A DNA stretch of 64,000 nt from Ridgeia piscesae (taxonomy: Eukaryota; Annelida; Polychaeta; Sabellida; Siboglinidae). The stretch covers positions 22,501-86,500 of the forward strand of contig JAODUO010000850.1 of assembly GCA_025642075.2 (NCBI GenBank). Reading direction: 5' to 3'. Shown here piece after piece: positions 48,639 through 54,236 of the stretch. The position numbers and the translations under genes were made by a program. Position 1 is the first letter of the stretch. Every line of letters begins with the position of its first letter. Below the pieces are notes generated by a model. That model was given only the letters and a program-made list of their open reading frames with translations. It was not told the origin of the DNA and searched no databases.

Positions 48639-50580
48639 TAATACTAGAAAATATGAAATGTTAACAATTTCATAATATATATTATATCTATTTTGTGACT
48701 GTCAAGTACTACCGGTATTTACACACCCGGCTAAATACAGAGGCCGGTTTATATTACAACATTCACCTCAAAACATTCAAAATAAATGAATGGTTATGGT
48801 AAAGAAACAGTAAATGTTGTTAACCCATTCAGGCAATACTGCTATTCTTCTGAATTCATTATAATTATTATTCAAAATAATTATTTAGCAGAAATTATAG
48901 AAAATTGCTTTTAACCTTAAGGCACGAACACAATTTCCGATATGAGTCACGTCACAAATTAATGCAAAATTATTCGAGATAATCCTGGTGCAACTGACAG
49001 ATCCGTCTTCCTTGGACAGACAGGCCAAGATAAATTGACAATTTATGCAGAGCTGATTAATGCTGCATTGTGTACAGTGCTACCTCCAGAGACCGTTAGT
49101 GGACTGCCATTAGCTTCATGTCCACTGCCTGGGCTAGGCCAAGAGGTCAACATTGCATTGCCTGGCTGTCCAGTTCTACACTAACTTGGTATTTCCACAG
49201 TTTCTTCTGTATGTTAAATTTCAAAACATATTTTTGGGAGGTGTACAAAATTATACATCCAGTATCTTGGTAATTTGGTACCCTGTATTTATAAGACTTA
49301 TATTTGCTGTATTATATACTATGTCAACAACACTCAGATCGAGAATGTTGAAAGCTACATCTACCTGGGACAGAGATACAGCACCAGAGACAAAAACCAC
49401 GACAAGGAGATTCAAAGAAGAATCACGGCCTTATGGACAGCATTCACCAAGCACCGCGACATCTTCAAGGGTAACATTGGAACACGCTTGAAGAGACAAG
49501 TCTACAACTCATGCGTACTTCCAGCAATGACATACAGCACGGAAACATGGGCACTCACCACCCATGCAAAGAACAAACTACATGGAAAGGACTATGTTAA
49601 ACATCACAGAAAAACAAACATCCAGGTAAGAGAAAACACAAAGGTCACAGATGTGATTGAACAAGTCAGAAGATGGAAATGGACCTGGACAGGGCAGGTC
49701 AGGAGGAGGATATGAGATAACTGATGGACACTGCTTATCACCACCTGGAAACTCTAAGCAGGGGTAGAACTACCCATTAGTCCACTAGTCCATACACTAG
49801 TAAAGATAAGGGTGGGCTGGTAAACCTACCTAATATTATAGTAATAACTACCCCAGGTAGTCAGGTTGTCTAGTAAAGGTCAACATGTCATCCACTCCAC
49901 CCTACAGTGACCAATCAAGCCTTTGTAGCCACTGTGACCATAACCTTAGCCCATTCACAGCCATTATTGTAATAATCCCATGCATCATATTAACTAATAT
50001 AGGCAATAATGTTTGCTTCTGGATTTTCCATGTAATCAAATCATGTGAACATAAAGTAGGGATTGATTGGAAGCTGGACAGTTGCGTGAAAATGTCATGA
50101 ATGTTACCAGGTTGATGAGATCTCTACCATATAGTCCAAGGTTTAAAAATGCATCACAAATAGTATATTTACTGTATTACAGTCGGTGGACACATGTCAT
50201 TTAACAGAAAAAATGGACGAATCTATTAAATGTGCTGGTTGTGTGACATAAATATTAACTAGACGTGTAATATTATTTACCACATCAAAAAAGTCAAAAT
50301 AAAACAAAATCGTCACTTTTCCATCAGTGACACGTCTGACCTGTGTAAGGTGTACGTGAAACTCTGGTACTGTTGTCTACGGAACATAATCCACCTCAAC
50401 ATCAGACTCAAGCTGGGCCTGTACGTGTACTTACGATTTCTATCTATTTTGATGGTTTCGCAGTCGTCTGTGTCAGACGTGAGAGGACATGTATAGACAA
50501 CCCCAGGCTGGTAGATACGGCGTACTTCAAGGGGTGCAGTACGGTCTGTGATGTTCCCCTTTGGGGCACCAACTAAAAAT
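22507..50580 (-). CDS. Integrin alpha chain, laminin-receptor type (alpha3/6/7-like); 23 exons found, 5' end missing
   Basis: Twenty-three minus-strand exons, 3,160 coding bases, join with matching phases at all 22 junctions and end at TAG (22507-22509). They encode about 1,052 residues; a vertebrate alpha3/6/7 chain is about 1,050-1,130. Order: FG-GAP beta-propeller blades (exons 2-9) with cation loops DFNSDGRQD, DLDQDGYGD and DMDGNGYPD; thigh and calf beta-sandwiches (10-22); a furin-type site RRSKR|EA (26930-26944) for heavy/light chain cleavage; WNSTF calf-2 motif; one transmembrane helix (exon 23); and a short tail starting CGFFRR. GAPGPVNWRGV, FYGGEVKGES, ISWPYEVESG and RLWNSTFVEDY match alpha3/6/7 better than alphaV/5 or alpha4/9. 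The product pairs with a beta chain at the plasma membrane as an adhesion receptor, by family probably for laminin. Introns carry many minisatellites, some built from the gene's own splice junctions. Confidence 0.93.
22600..22849. other. Integrin intron between exons 23 and 24, non-repeat part
   Basis: This is unique sequence downstream of the 60-bp array, AT-rich. Nothing else was recognised. Confidence 0.5.
22850..24405. repeat. 60-bp minisatellite, about 26 copies
   Basis: Near-identical 60-base units (TGTCTGTGAGCTGAGCTCC ... TGATTACTGTAGGTT) fill the intron after exon 23. A few are 59 bases, and one near 24241 carries a short internal deletion. Copies fall into runs distinguished by GTTG/GTTA and GTC/GTCC variants. 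The first partial unit aligns with intron bases from about +8 of the exon 23 donor. On the minus strand each unit has a pyrimidine-rich GTGTCTGTGTGCTCAG that resembles an acceptor. Confidence 0.95.
24413..24538 (-). CDS. Integrin alpha exon 23 (transmembrane)
   Basis: 42 codons: AMTKAIPDIEVAEREGVPLW, then an uninterrupted run of Ile/Leu/Ala/Gly residues forming the single membrane helix (IIILAIIGGLLLLILIILL), then MWK. The donor is AAG|GTGAGA; the 60-bp array starts within about 10 bases of it. Confidence 0.95.
25271..25375 (-). CDS. Integrin alpha exon 22 (membrane-proximal)
   Basis: 35 codons: DYTHVDHVRIFSKAEIKIDP and SLSVKQTDTKNDISK. DY..(F/V)D.VR matches the EDYRDFDRVRV of alpha3. The donor is AAG|GTGAGA. 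Confidence 0.93.
25424..25819. repeat. Minisatellite of about 40 bp, 10 copies
   Basis: Units of 36-42 bases (GTAACAGTATCTCC ... GACAATGATGTCTAACTGC) lie in the intron upstream of exon 22, starting about 49 bases from it. The outer copies are the most diverged. Confidence 0.85.
25981..26100 (-). CDS. Integrin alpha exon 21 (calf-2)
   Basis: 40 codons: DCDRKTAKCFTFPCVLGEIR, KGESIVISMRS and RLWNSTFVE. Three Cys and the WNST glycosylation sequon are conserved. The donor is GAG|GTGGGT. Confidence 0.95.
26101..26863. other. Integrin intron 20 (between exons 20 and 21)
   Basis: AT-rich, with long A/T runs at about 26330-26560. No repeat family or gene was recognised. Confidence 0.5.
26864..27025 (-). 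CDS. Integrin alpha exon 20 (cleavage site exon)
   Basis: 54 codons. It contains KKNRRSKREAIIP, a consensus furin site (RSKR, 26930-26944) where alpha chains are cut into heavy and light parts. The acceptor is TTCCTTACAG and the donor ATG|GTGGGT. Confidence 0.9.
27026..28302. other. Integrin intron 19 (between exons 19 and 20)
   Basis: AT-rich. Three tandem copies of a 21-base unit (CTATGAATAACAATCCTGC) lie at about 27601-27664. No gene was seen. Confidence 0.5.
28303..28335 (-). CDS. Integrin alpha exon 19 (11-codon mini-exon, predicted)
   Basis: 33 bases, VNPALRLRPPK, between GGAAAACAG and GTAAGT, phase 0. It keeps the frame whether included or skipped, so it may be alternatively used. 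It is supported only by its splice sites and fit. Confidence 0.6.
28631..28690 (-). CDS. Integrin alpha exon 18
   Basis: 20 codons: GAFAGKCYMKAGMVNPLRIK, matching the C....INPLNL region of vertebrate chains. The acceptor is TGTTACAG and the donor AAG|GTGAGA. Confidence 0.9.
28691..29113. other. Part of integrin intron 17, with a small palindrome
   Basis: CATGTATCATGATTCATGAT ACAACATG at about 28857-28884 forms an imperfect palindrome. Otherwise there is no feature before the 27-bp array. Confidence 0.45.
29114..30930. repeat. 27-bp minisatellite, about 67 copies
   Basis: The unit begins GACACGAAACCTTCTG and ends TTGTGGTCATT. Variants are ordered: 29114-29790 is uniform, about 29790-30000 mixes CAAAACCTTGTG units, 30000-30490 returns to the first type, 30490-30700 is CAAAATCTTGTG...GATCATT, and 30700-30930 adds AACACAAAAT. 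The unit is nine codons without stops in several frames, so long frames exist on both strands; these are not genes. It lies in the intron between exons 17 and 18. Confidence 0.95.
31560..31690. repeat. Dispersed repeat, copy 2 (see 12540-12700)
   Basis: It shares CTGCAGAAATAAATTGACA, GATGACACTTTTGC and GGTACGCAGTTTAAATGTGC with the copy at 12590-12660. It is located in integrin intron 17. Confidence 0.55.
31740..31915. repeat. Dispersed repeat, copy A (second copy at about 63445-63635)
   Basis: GATGACCTGAAAT-like, AAGGCATAACTGACAGTA and GGTGGACGGACTCTGCATAA recur at 63445-63625 as TGACCTGAAATGGACTACA, AAAGCATAACTGACAATA and GGTGGATGGGAGTCTGCATA. The family is unknown. Confidence 0.6.
31927..32061 (-). 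CDS. Integrin alpha exon 17 (calf-2)
   Basis: 45 codons: VKNKGPGQVMNVTVYISWPY, EVESGYSKGKHLLYLMEAPQ and INGNR. WPYEV and LLY match the laminin-receptor group. The donor is AGG|GTGAGT. Confidence 0.95.
32338..32443 (-). CDS. Integrin alpha exon 16 (calf-2)
   Basis: It encodes YAADSVEVFYGGEVKGESAI and KYEDEIGSTVIHSYE; FYGG.V.GES matches the FFGGTVMGES of alpha3. The acceptor GTTGTCAG and the first 12 exon bases recur about 20 times in the 44-bp array immediately upstream. Confidence 0.95.
32425..33345. repeat. 44-bp minisatellite, about 20 copies, built from the exon 16 acceptor
   Basis: On the minus strand each unit contains AAGTGACCGTGTGTTGTCAG immediately followed by GTACACGGCTGA. The real exon 16 boundary reads TGTTGTCAG|GTACGCGGCTGA. 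The array therefore repeats the 3' splice site with the first 12 exon bases (one substitution). It abuts exon 16 directly. Some units are shortened (about 33075 and 33250). Confidence 0.93.
33346..33691. other. Rest of integrin intron 15
   Basis: Unique sequence between the 44-bp array and exon 15; nothing was recognised. Confidence 0.5.
33692..33775 (-). CDS. Integrin alpha exon 15
   Basis: 84 bases: TSTEDNERNNFDELVIKVVV, then ETDLLVR. The acceptor is TTTTGCCAG and the donor GAGG|GTAAGT, phase 2 on both sides. Confidence 0.93.
34149..34306 (-). CDS. Integrin alpha exon 14 (calf-1)
   Basis: It encodes KKKYACIPTKSNVTCSIANP, then MSTNQQATLVIRLDATNII and SKHVLKIGLRVN. The C..(x)..C disulphide and NP motif match the CELGNP context of alpha3. 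The donor is ACAC|GTAAGT. Confidence 0.95.
34307..34775. other. Non-repeat part of integrin intron 13
   Basis: Unique sequence between exon 14 and the 36-bp array; nothing was recognised. Confidence 0.5.
34776..36113. repeat. 36-bp minisatellite, about 37 copies, built from the exon 13 donor
   Basis: On the minus strand units read CAG|GTCTGTCACTCACTACTG followed by AACACACTCTCCACA. The real exon 13 donor is AAGCAG|GTCTGTCACTCACTACTG, so intron bases +1 to +18 and the preceding CAG are repeated. Units of 34-36 bases alternate, and one irregular unit lies at about 35125-35165. Confidence 0.95.
36114..36267 (-). CDS. Integrin alpha exon 13 (calf-1)
   Basis: It encodes DIHGQYILKVGQQRELKLEV, then NRGEDAHEATLYVDLPESL, ending GVTTKQ before GTCTGT. 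GEDAHEA is shared with vertebrate alpha3. The donor and the bases after it form the unit of the adjacent 36-bp array. Confidence 0.93.
36561..36640 (-). CDS. Integrin alpha exon 12
   Basis: VDFKKNCGNNDICESDLRLQ and GILPLE; the CG.(N)..CES cysteine pair is characteristic of integrin alpha chains at the thigh/calf border. The donor is AGCA|GTACGT. Confidence 0.95.
36728..38059. mobile_element. Non-autonomous Tc1/mariner-like (pogo/Tigger-like) element with long inverted repeats
   Basis: CAGTGGAACCCCTCGTTTAA at 36728 is matched in inverse orientation by GTGAGGGGTTCCACTG ending at 38059. TA flanks both ends (36726-36727 and 38060-38061), the target duplication of this superfamily. Inner blocks also pair: GATCTTTTACTTTCTGATC, ATGAAAACGACCTC and ACAGCCGCTAAACTTCCTC at 37191-37253 match the complement of about 37700-37756. 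No transposase frame was found. It sits in the intron between exons 11 and 12. Confidence 0.85.
38306..38458 (-). CDS. Integrin alpha exon 11 (thigh)
   Basis: 51 codons, phase 0: KNNKDFLHPIQFQLTYKLKA through MNDYPVLNNAAAIIKRS. DYPVLN matches the DAYPILN of alpha3. The donor is TCT|GTGAGT. Confidence 0.95.
38459..39846. other. Integrin intron 10
   Basis: AT-rich unique sequence; no gene or repeat was recognised. Confidence 0.5.
39847..40021 (-). CDS. Integrin alpha exon 10 (thigh)
   Basis: It begins KLDLTYILEAEKF and ends CTEHVIYII before GTACGT; 1 base + 58 codons. It completes the Ser codon split with exon 9. LDLTYILEAE parallels the ITLAYTLEAD of vertebrate alpha3. Confidence 0.88.
40426..40807 (-). 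CDS. Integrin alpha exon 9 (last propeller blades and start of thigh)
   Basis: The largest exon, 382 bases. LAVGAPYEGSGAVYIFRGSQ, TFGYSLSGGLDMDGNGYPDI (third cation loop), VVGAF and LRSRPVINVQ lead into the thigh domain (CFRVRLCFRFKAKPVD). The donor is ATAG|GTGAGT. Confidence 0.95.
40808..41540. other. Integrin intron 8
   Basis: Unique sequence; the open frame at 41267-41524 on the plus strand has no recognisable features. Confidence 0.45.
41541..41682 (-). CDS. Integrin alpha exon 8
   Basis: It encodes GITSSTKNVTIKSRP and CTSARFGFSLADIGDLDQDG; the second cation loop (DLDQDGYGD) spans the exon 8/9 junction. The acceptor is TTTCAG and the donor GGAG|GTGGGC. Confidence 0.95.
41683..42521. other. 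Integrin intron 7
   Basis: Contains ACTTGTCCACTGGACAGGT (about 42021), a hairpin-forming word related to ACTTGTCCAC in the 63.5-kb repeat, and a tandem AATCTTGTTA pair at about 41990-42007. No gene was seen. Confidence 0.4.
42522..42606 (-). CDS. Integrin alpha exon 7
   Basis: It encodes RQDLVVGAPFYLAPRVGGAF and YVFMNGPE. The acceptor is CTGTTTCAG, and the 40-bp minisatellite starts about 9 bases upstream of it. The donor is GAG|GTATGT. Confidence 0.95.
42616..43980. repeat. 40-bp minisatellite, about 34 copies
   Basis: The unit is GTCACTGTGACCACAATCAC followed by AGCGTCACCCAGTCAGCAGT. It starts about 9 bases upstream (minus-strand sense) of the exon 7 acceptor. A GTGACC/GTGGCC variant and AGC/AGT/AGA variants occur in runs. 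Because 40 is not a multiple of 3, each frame stays open through three unit phases, giving many overlapping spurious frames. Confidence 0.95.
43981..44522. other. Rest of integrin intron 6
   Basis: Unique sequence with a short tandem GATCAAAGGTCAACC near 44484-44520, directly next to the exon 6 donor. No gene was seen. Confidence 0.45.
44523..44739 (-). CDS. Integrin alpha exon 6
   Basis: It encodes MSSRIGTVLNGRKTYIGGAP and, further on, GDQFGASFGYDIVLVDFNSD. It begins the first cation-binding loop, completed by exon 7 as DFNSDGRQD. The donor is ACGG|GTAGGT. Confidence 0.95.
45129..45306 (-). CDS. Integrin alpha exon 5
   Basis: It encodes EDVILGAPGPVNWRGVIF through VGFYSYLG, 59 codons + 1 base. 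NWRG resembles the NWKG of alpha6 and is one reason for the laminin-type call. The donor is CTGG|GTATGT. Confidence 0.95.
45307..46088. other. Integrin intron 4
   Basis: AT-rich unique sequence; nothing was recognised. Confidence 0.5.
46089..46271 (-). CDS. Integrin alpha exon 4
   Basis: 61 codons, phase 0 at both ends: ACAHRYKKVG, GRGLCFTM, DPCAAKSTAKGHGQYGFC and QAGTSADMSP. The CAHR and FCQAG(T/F)S motifs are hallmarks of integrin alpha blades 1-2. The donor is CCA|GTAAGT. Confidence 0.95.
46385..46768. repeat. 22-bp minisatellite, about 17 copies, built from the exon 3 donor
   Basis: Minus-strand units read GTGGTTAAAGCACTG|GTGAGG. The real exon 3 end is CAAAGCACTG|GTGAGG. Far copies (46390-46510) match the exon end best, including CAAAGCACTGGTGAGG near 46392. 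Nearer copies carry AAGACACTG. Each unit retains a strong donor-like CTG|GTGAGG. Confidence 0.93.
46763..46845 (-). CDS. Integrin alpha exon 3
   Basis: It encodes PSAEEGRDDQWLGVTVRSQR and TATGKAL, equivalent to the DQWMGVTVQSQ region of alpha6. The donor is GCACTG|GTGAGG; these same bases form the unit of the neighbouring 22-bp array. Confidence 0.9.
46846..49335. other. Integrin intron 2, distal part
   Basis: About 2.5 kb of mostly unique sequence. A (AT)n run lies at about 48575-48635. No gene or known repeat was recognised. Confidence 0.5.
48575..48635. repeat. (AT)n microsatellite
   Basis: Uninterrupted AT dinucleotides for about 60 bases in integrin intron 2. Confidence 0.95.
49336..49745 (+). 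mobile_element. LINE reverse-transcriptase C-terminal fragment
   Basis: ENVESYIYLGQRYSTRDKNH, DKEIQRRITALWTAF, LKRQVYNSCVLPAMTY and TETWALTTHAKNKL, then RKTNIQVRENTKVTDVIEQV and RRWKWTWTGQV are the typical C-terminal end of an RT polyprotein. A small internal deletion lies after KNKL. It is truncated at both ends and inserted antisense to the integrin gene. Confidence 0.85.
49746..50434. other. Integrin intron 2, part next to exon 2
   Basis: Unique sequence; nothing was recognised. Confidence 0.5.
50435..50580 (-). CDS. Integrin alpha exon 2 (numbering assumes one unseen 5' exon)
   Basis: It follows TTGTTTCAG and ends before GTAAGT, with 1 + 48 codons + 1 base. It encodes FLVGAPKGNITD (first FG-GAP blade, with an NIT glycosylation sequon) and PGVVYTCPLTSDTDDCE. 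Confidence 0.9.
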
Positions 50581-50640
50581 CTGAAACAATAAGACAACAA
50601 CATTATTGAATGATCATGAAGTCAACTTATTCTTAAACAG

Positions 50641-50653
50641 TTATATATATACA

Positions 50654-50710
<57 letters not shown>

Positions 50711-50718
50711 CTTTTATC

Positions 50719-50746
<28 letters not shown>
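50641..50746. repeat. (TA)n microsatellite, interrupted
   Basis: Two TA runs (about 50658-50704 and 50719-50745) are separated by a short TTATATCTTTTATC-like patch. Confidence 0.95.
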
Positions 50747-50749
<3 letters not shown>

Positions 50750-51225
50750 AATAATATTTAAAATTTAATGGTAACAAACTGGTTATATTATCACTAGCAT
50801 ACTAGAAGGGCAAAAACAATTTGCAAGACTATACAAGCATAAGTTAATGTAGACATATGTGACCTAAATTATTAGAATATATCTGATCTCACATTATTTA
50901 TGGGAAAAAATGGAAAGTCAACATGGGAACAGTATATACAGTATATTTTTTCCAGAACCCAACGACCACCACAAATGACATATATAAAAAACTTAAAGGT
51001 TTTAAGTATGTTTAAAAACTACAGTAGTTACCAAACTTGATGCACATCATTGCATGTAGACAACAGCACATTACAAAAAAACTATTTCTCTTAAATTTGT
51101 TACTGTCAACTAAACTACATGGAAGAAAACTTGCATTTGTAGGTGTAGACATCAGACAAGTGCACCCTATGTACAGTCAAATGTAGATAGGCTATTTATG
51201 GTCAATGCAAGAAACTGCTTGATTC
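50747..51225. other. no gene recognised
   Basis: AT-rich sequence upstream (minus sense) of integrin exon 2; no exon 1 candidate was seen. Confidence 0.4.
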
Positions 51226-51229
51226 CATC

Positions 51230-52845
51230 TAGCAACCAGTCACTGTACACCTACTGGCTATCACTAGAGACACAGTTACTACACACCTGTCACTAGAGGC
51301 ACAGTTACTACACACCTGTCACTAGAGACACAGTTACTATACACCTGTCACTAGAGACGCAGTCACTGTACCCCTAATGGTTATCACTAGAGACACAGTC
51401 ACTATACACCTGTCACTAGAGGCACAGTTACTACACACCTGTCACTAGAGGCACAGTTACTACACACCTGTCACTAGAGACACAGTTACTATACACCTGT
51501 CACTAGAGACACAGTCACTGTACCCCTAATGGTTATCACTAGAGACACAGTCACTATACACCTGTCACTAGAGGCACAGTTACTACACACCTGTCACTAG
51601 AGACACAGTTATTATACACCTGTCACTAGAGACACAGTCACTGTACCCCTAATGGTTATCACTAGAGACACAGTCACTATACACCTGTCACTAGAGACAC
51701 AGCTACTACACACCTGTCACTAGAGGCACAGTTACTACACACCTGTCACTAGAGACACAGTTACTATACACCTGTCACTAGACAACACAGTCACTGTACC
51801 CCTAATGGTTATCACTAGAGACACAGTACTACACACCTGTCACTAGAGGCACAGTTACTACACACCTGTCACTAGAGACACAGTTACTATACACCTGTCA
51901 CTAAGAGACACAGTTACTGTACACCTGTCACTAGAGACACTGTTACTATACACCTGTCACTAGAGACACAGTTACTACACACCTGTCACTAGAGACACAG
52001 TTACTACACACCTGTCACTAGAGACACAGTTACTATACACCTGTCACTAGAGACACAGTTACTGTACACCTGTCACTAGAGACAGTCACTATACACCTGT
52101 CACTAGAGACACAGTTACTACACACCTGTCACTAGAGACACAGTTACTATACACCTGTCACTAGAGACACAGTTACTATACACCTGTCACTAGAGACAGT
52201 CACTATACACCTGTCACTAGAGACACAGTTACTACACACCTGTCACTAGAGACACAGTTACTACACACCTGTCACTAGAGACACAGTTACTACACACCTG
52301 TCACTAGAGACACAGTTACTATACACCTGTCACTAGAGACACAGTTACTACACACCTGTCACTAGAGACACAGTTACTACACACCTGTCACTAGAGACAC
52401 AGTTACTATACACCTGTCACTAGAGACACAGTTACTATACACCTGTCACTAGAGACACTGTTACTATACACCTGTCACTAGAGACAGTTACTAACACCTG
52501 TCACTAGAGACACAGTTACTACACACCTGTCACTAGAGACACAGTTACTACACACCTGTCACTAGAGACACAGTTACTATACACCTGTCACTAGAGACAC
52601 AGTTACTATACACCTGTCACTAGAGACACAGTTACTACACACCTGTCACTAGAGACACAGTTACTACACACCTGTCACTAGAGACACAGTTACTACACAC
52701 CTGTCACTAGAGACACAGTTACTACACACCTGTCACTAGAGACACAGTTACTATACACCTGTCACTACAGGCACAGTTACTACACACCTGTCACTACAGG
52801 CACAGTTACTATACAGTAAAATACACCTGTCACTACAGGCACTGA
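51230..52845. repeat. 31-bp minisatellite, about 50 copies
   Basis: The unit is CACCTGTCACTAGAGACACA followed by GTTACTACACA (or GTTACTATACA). The first third (51230-51840) has a higher-order pattern in which CTGTACCCCTAATGGTTATC replaces part of every fourth or fifth unit. Later units are uniform. Confidence 0.93.
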
Positions 52846-53735
52846 CCTATGACATGAGGATCTGGACTAGCTGTGAGTAAGGGGTCGTATTGCAAGCGGT
52901 TGAGTAAATGTAACTACTCTAGGAAGTTACTAATTGATCAACCTGACAACAAGTCTGGACACCCAGTGATGATTGGATCTACATGCAGTCTACTTTGTAT
53001 TAGTGAAAGTAGTCTTAATTTTATTTACACTCCAAATGCATAACAGCTTGTACCTGGTTAATCACCTAGACCTACGTCTACACAAGAACACACCACGACT
53101 TTGAAACATAATCCTTAGTCACCCGGATCTAGTAAACAAGCCCAGAGCAGCCATACCTATTACCATAATTAGTCATACACCAACATTACAACATCATCTA
53201 AACAAAAAATTAAAATACAACACAAACATTGATATAATGTTTTAGTCACAAGCCACTGTGTACACGTGTAAATACGATTGATGGCAAATTTCTTATTTTT
53301 GATACATACATGTAACATTAATAGCTGTTATGACCCCTTAACTTGATTAGTACTCTCAGACAGTCTCCAGGAACAGTTCCCTGGACACCCAGTACTCATG
53401 AGATGACCCCTACACCCAGATGGATGGTGACCTGGTAGTGGATGTATCAGTAGGTGTAGGAAATGTTACACTGGCTCTAGAGGCTCACACCTCATGCAGG
53501 AGACCTGAGCCAGGCAACTGTACAAGTCTAAACCAACCACACTCTCAACCACACACAAACATGGTCTTGTTACTTTGAGTATAAAGTAAAACTTGTAAAA
53601 ACATTTTTAACTGTGCGATACTGACTGATAATGATTTTGTCATACTCGTTGTTGGGTGACGATTGACATACAGCAACTACTCATAATATATCTATACAAC
53701 ATTACCCAGGGCACAAGCACTTCCACAGGTGTGTT
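52846..53735. other. No gene; contains a dispersed repeat copy
   Basis: Unique sequence apart from the dispersed repeat at 53355-53500 described separately. Confidence 0.45.
53355..53500. repeat. Dispersed repeat, copy 1 (second at about 56475-56620)
   Basis: GAACAGTTCCCTGGACACCC, ATGAGATGACCCCTACACC, AGATGG...GGATGGTGACC and AATGTTACA are shared in the same order and orientation with 56490-56610. The family is unknown. Confidence 0.7.
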
Positions 53736-54236
53736 AGTAATCATACTACACTGAAGTCAGCATCACTACCCCACTCTTGATCCAGATACTTTGTATAACA
53801 TTGTATGTTAGTAATCACTACACTGAAGTCAGCATCACTACCCCACACTCTTGATCCAGATACTTTGTATAACATTGTATGTTAGTAATCACTACACTGA
53901 AGTCAGCATCACTACCCCACTCTTGATCCAGATACTTTGTATAACATTGTATGTTAGTAATCACTACACTGAAGTCAGCATCACTACCCCACACTCTTGA
54001 TCCAGATACTTTGTATAACATTGTATGTTAGTAATCACTACACTGAAGTCAGCATCACTACCCCACACTCTTGATCCAGATACTTTGTATAACATTGTAT
54101 GTTAGTAATCACTACACTGAAGTCAGCATCACTACCCCACACTCTTGATCCAGATACTTTGTATAACATTGTATGTTAGTAATCACTACACTGAAGTCAG
54201 CATCACTACCCCACACTCTTGATCCAGATACTTTGC
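53736..54236. repeat. 74-bp tandem repeat, 7 copies
   Basis: Units of 72-74 bases (GTTAGTAATCACTACACTGA, CCACACTCTTGATCCAG, ATAACATTGTAT). Two units lack AC in CCACACTC. On the minus strand the sequence stays open but is not recognisable as protein. Confidence 0.93.
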
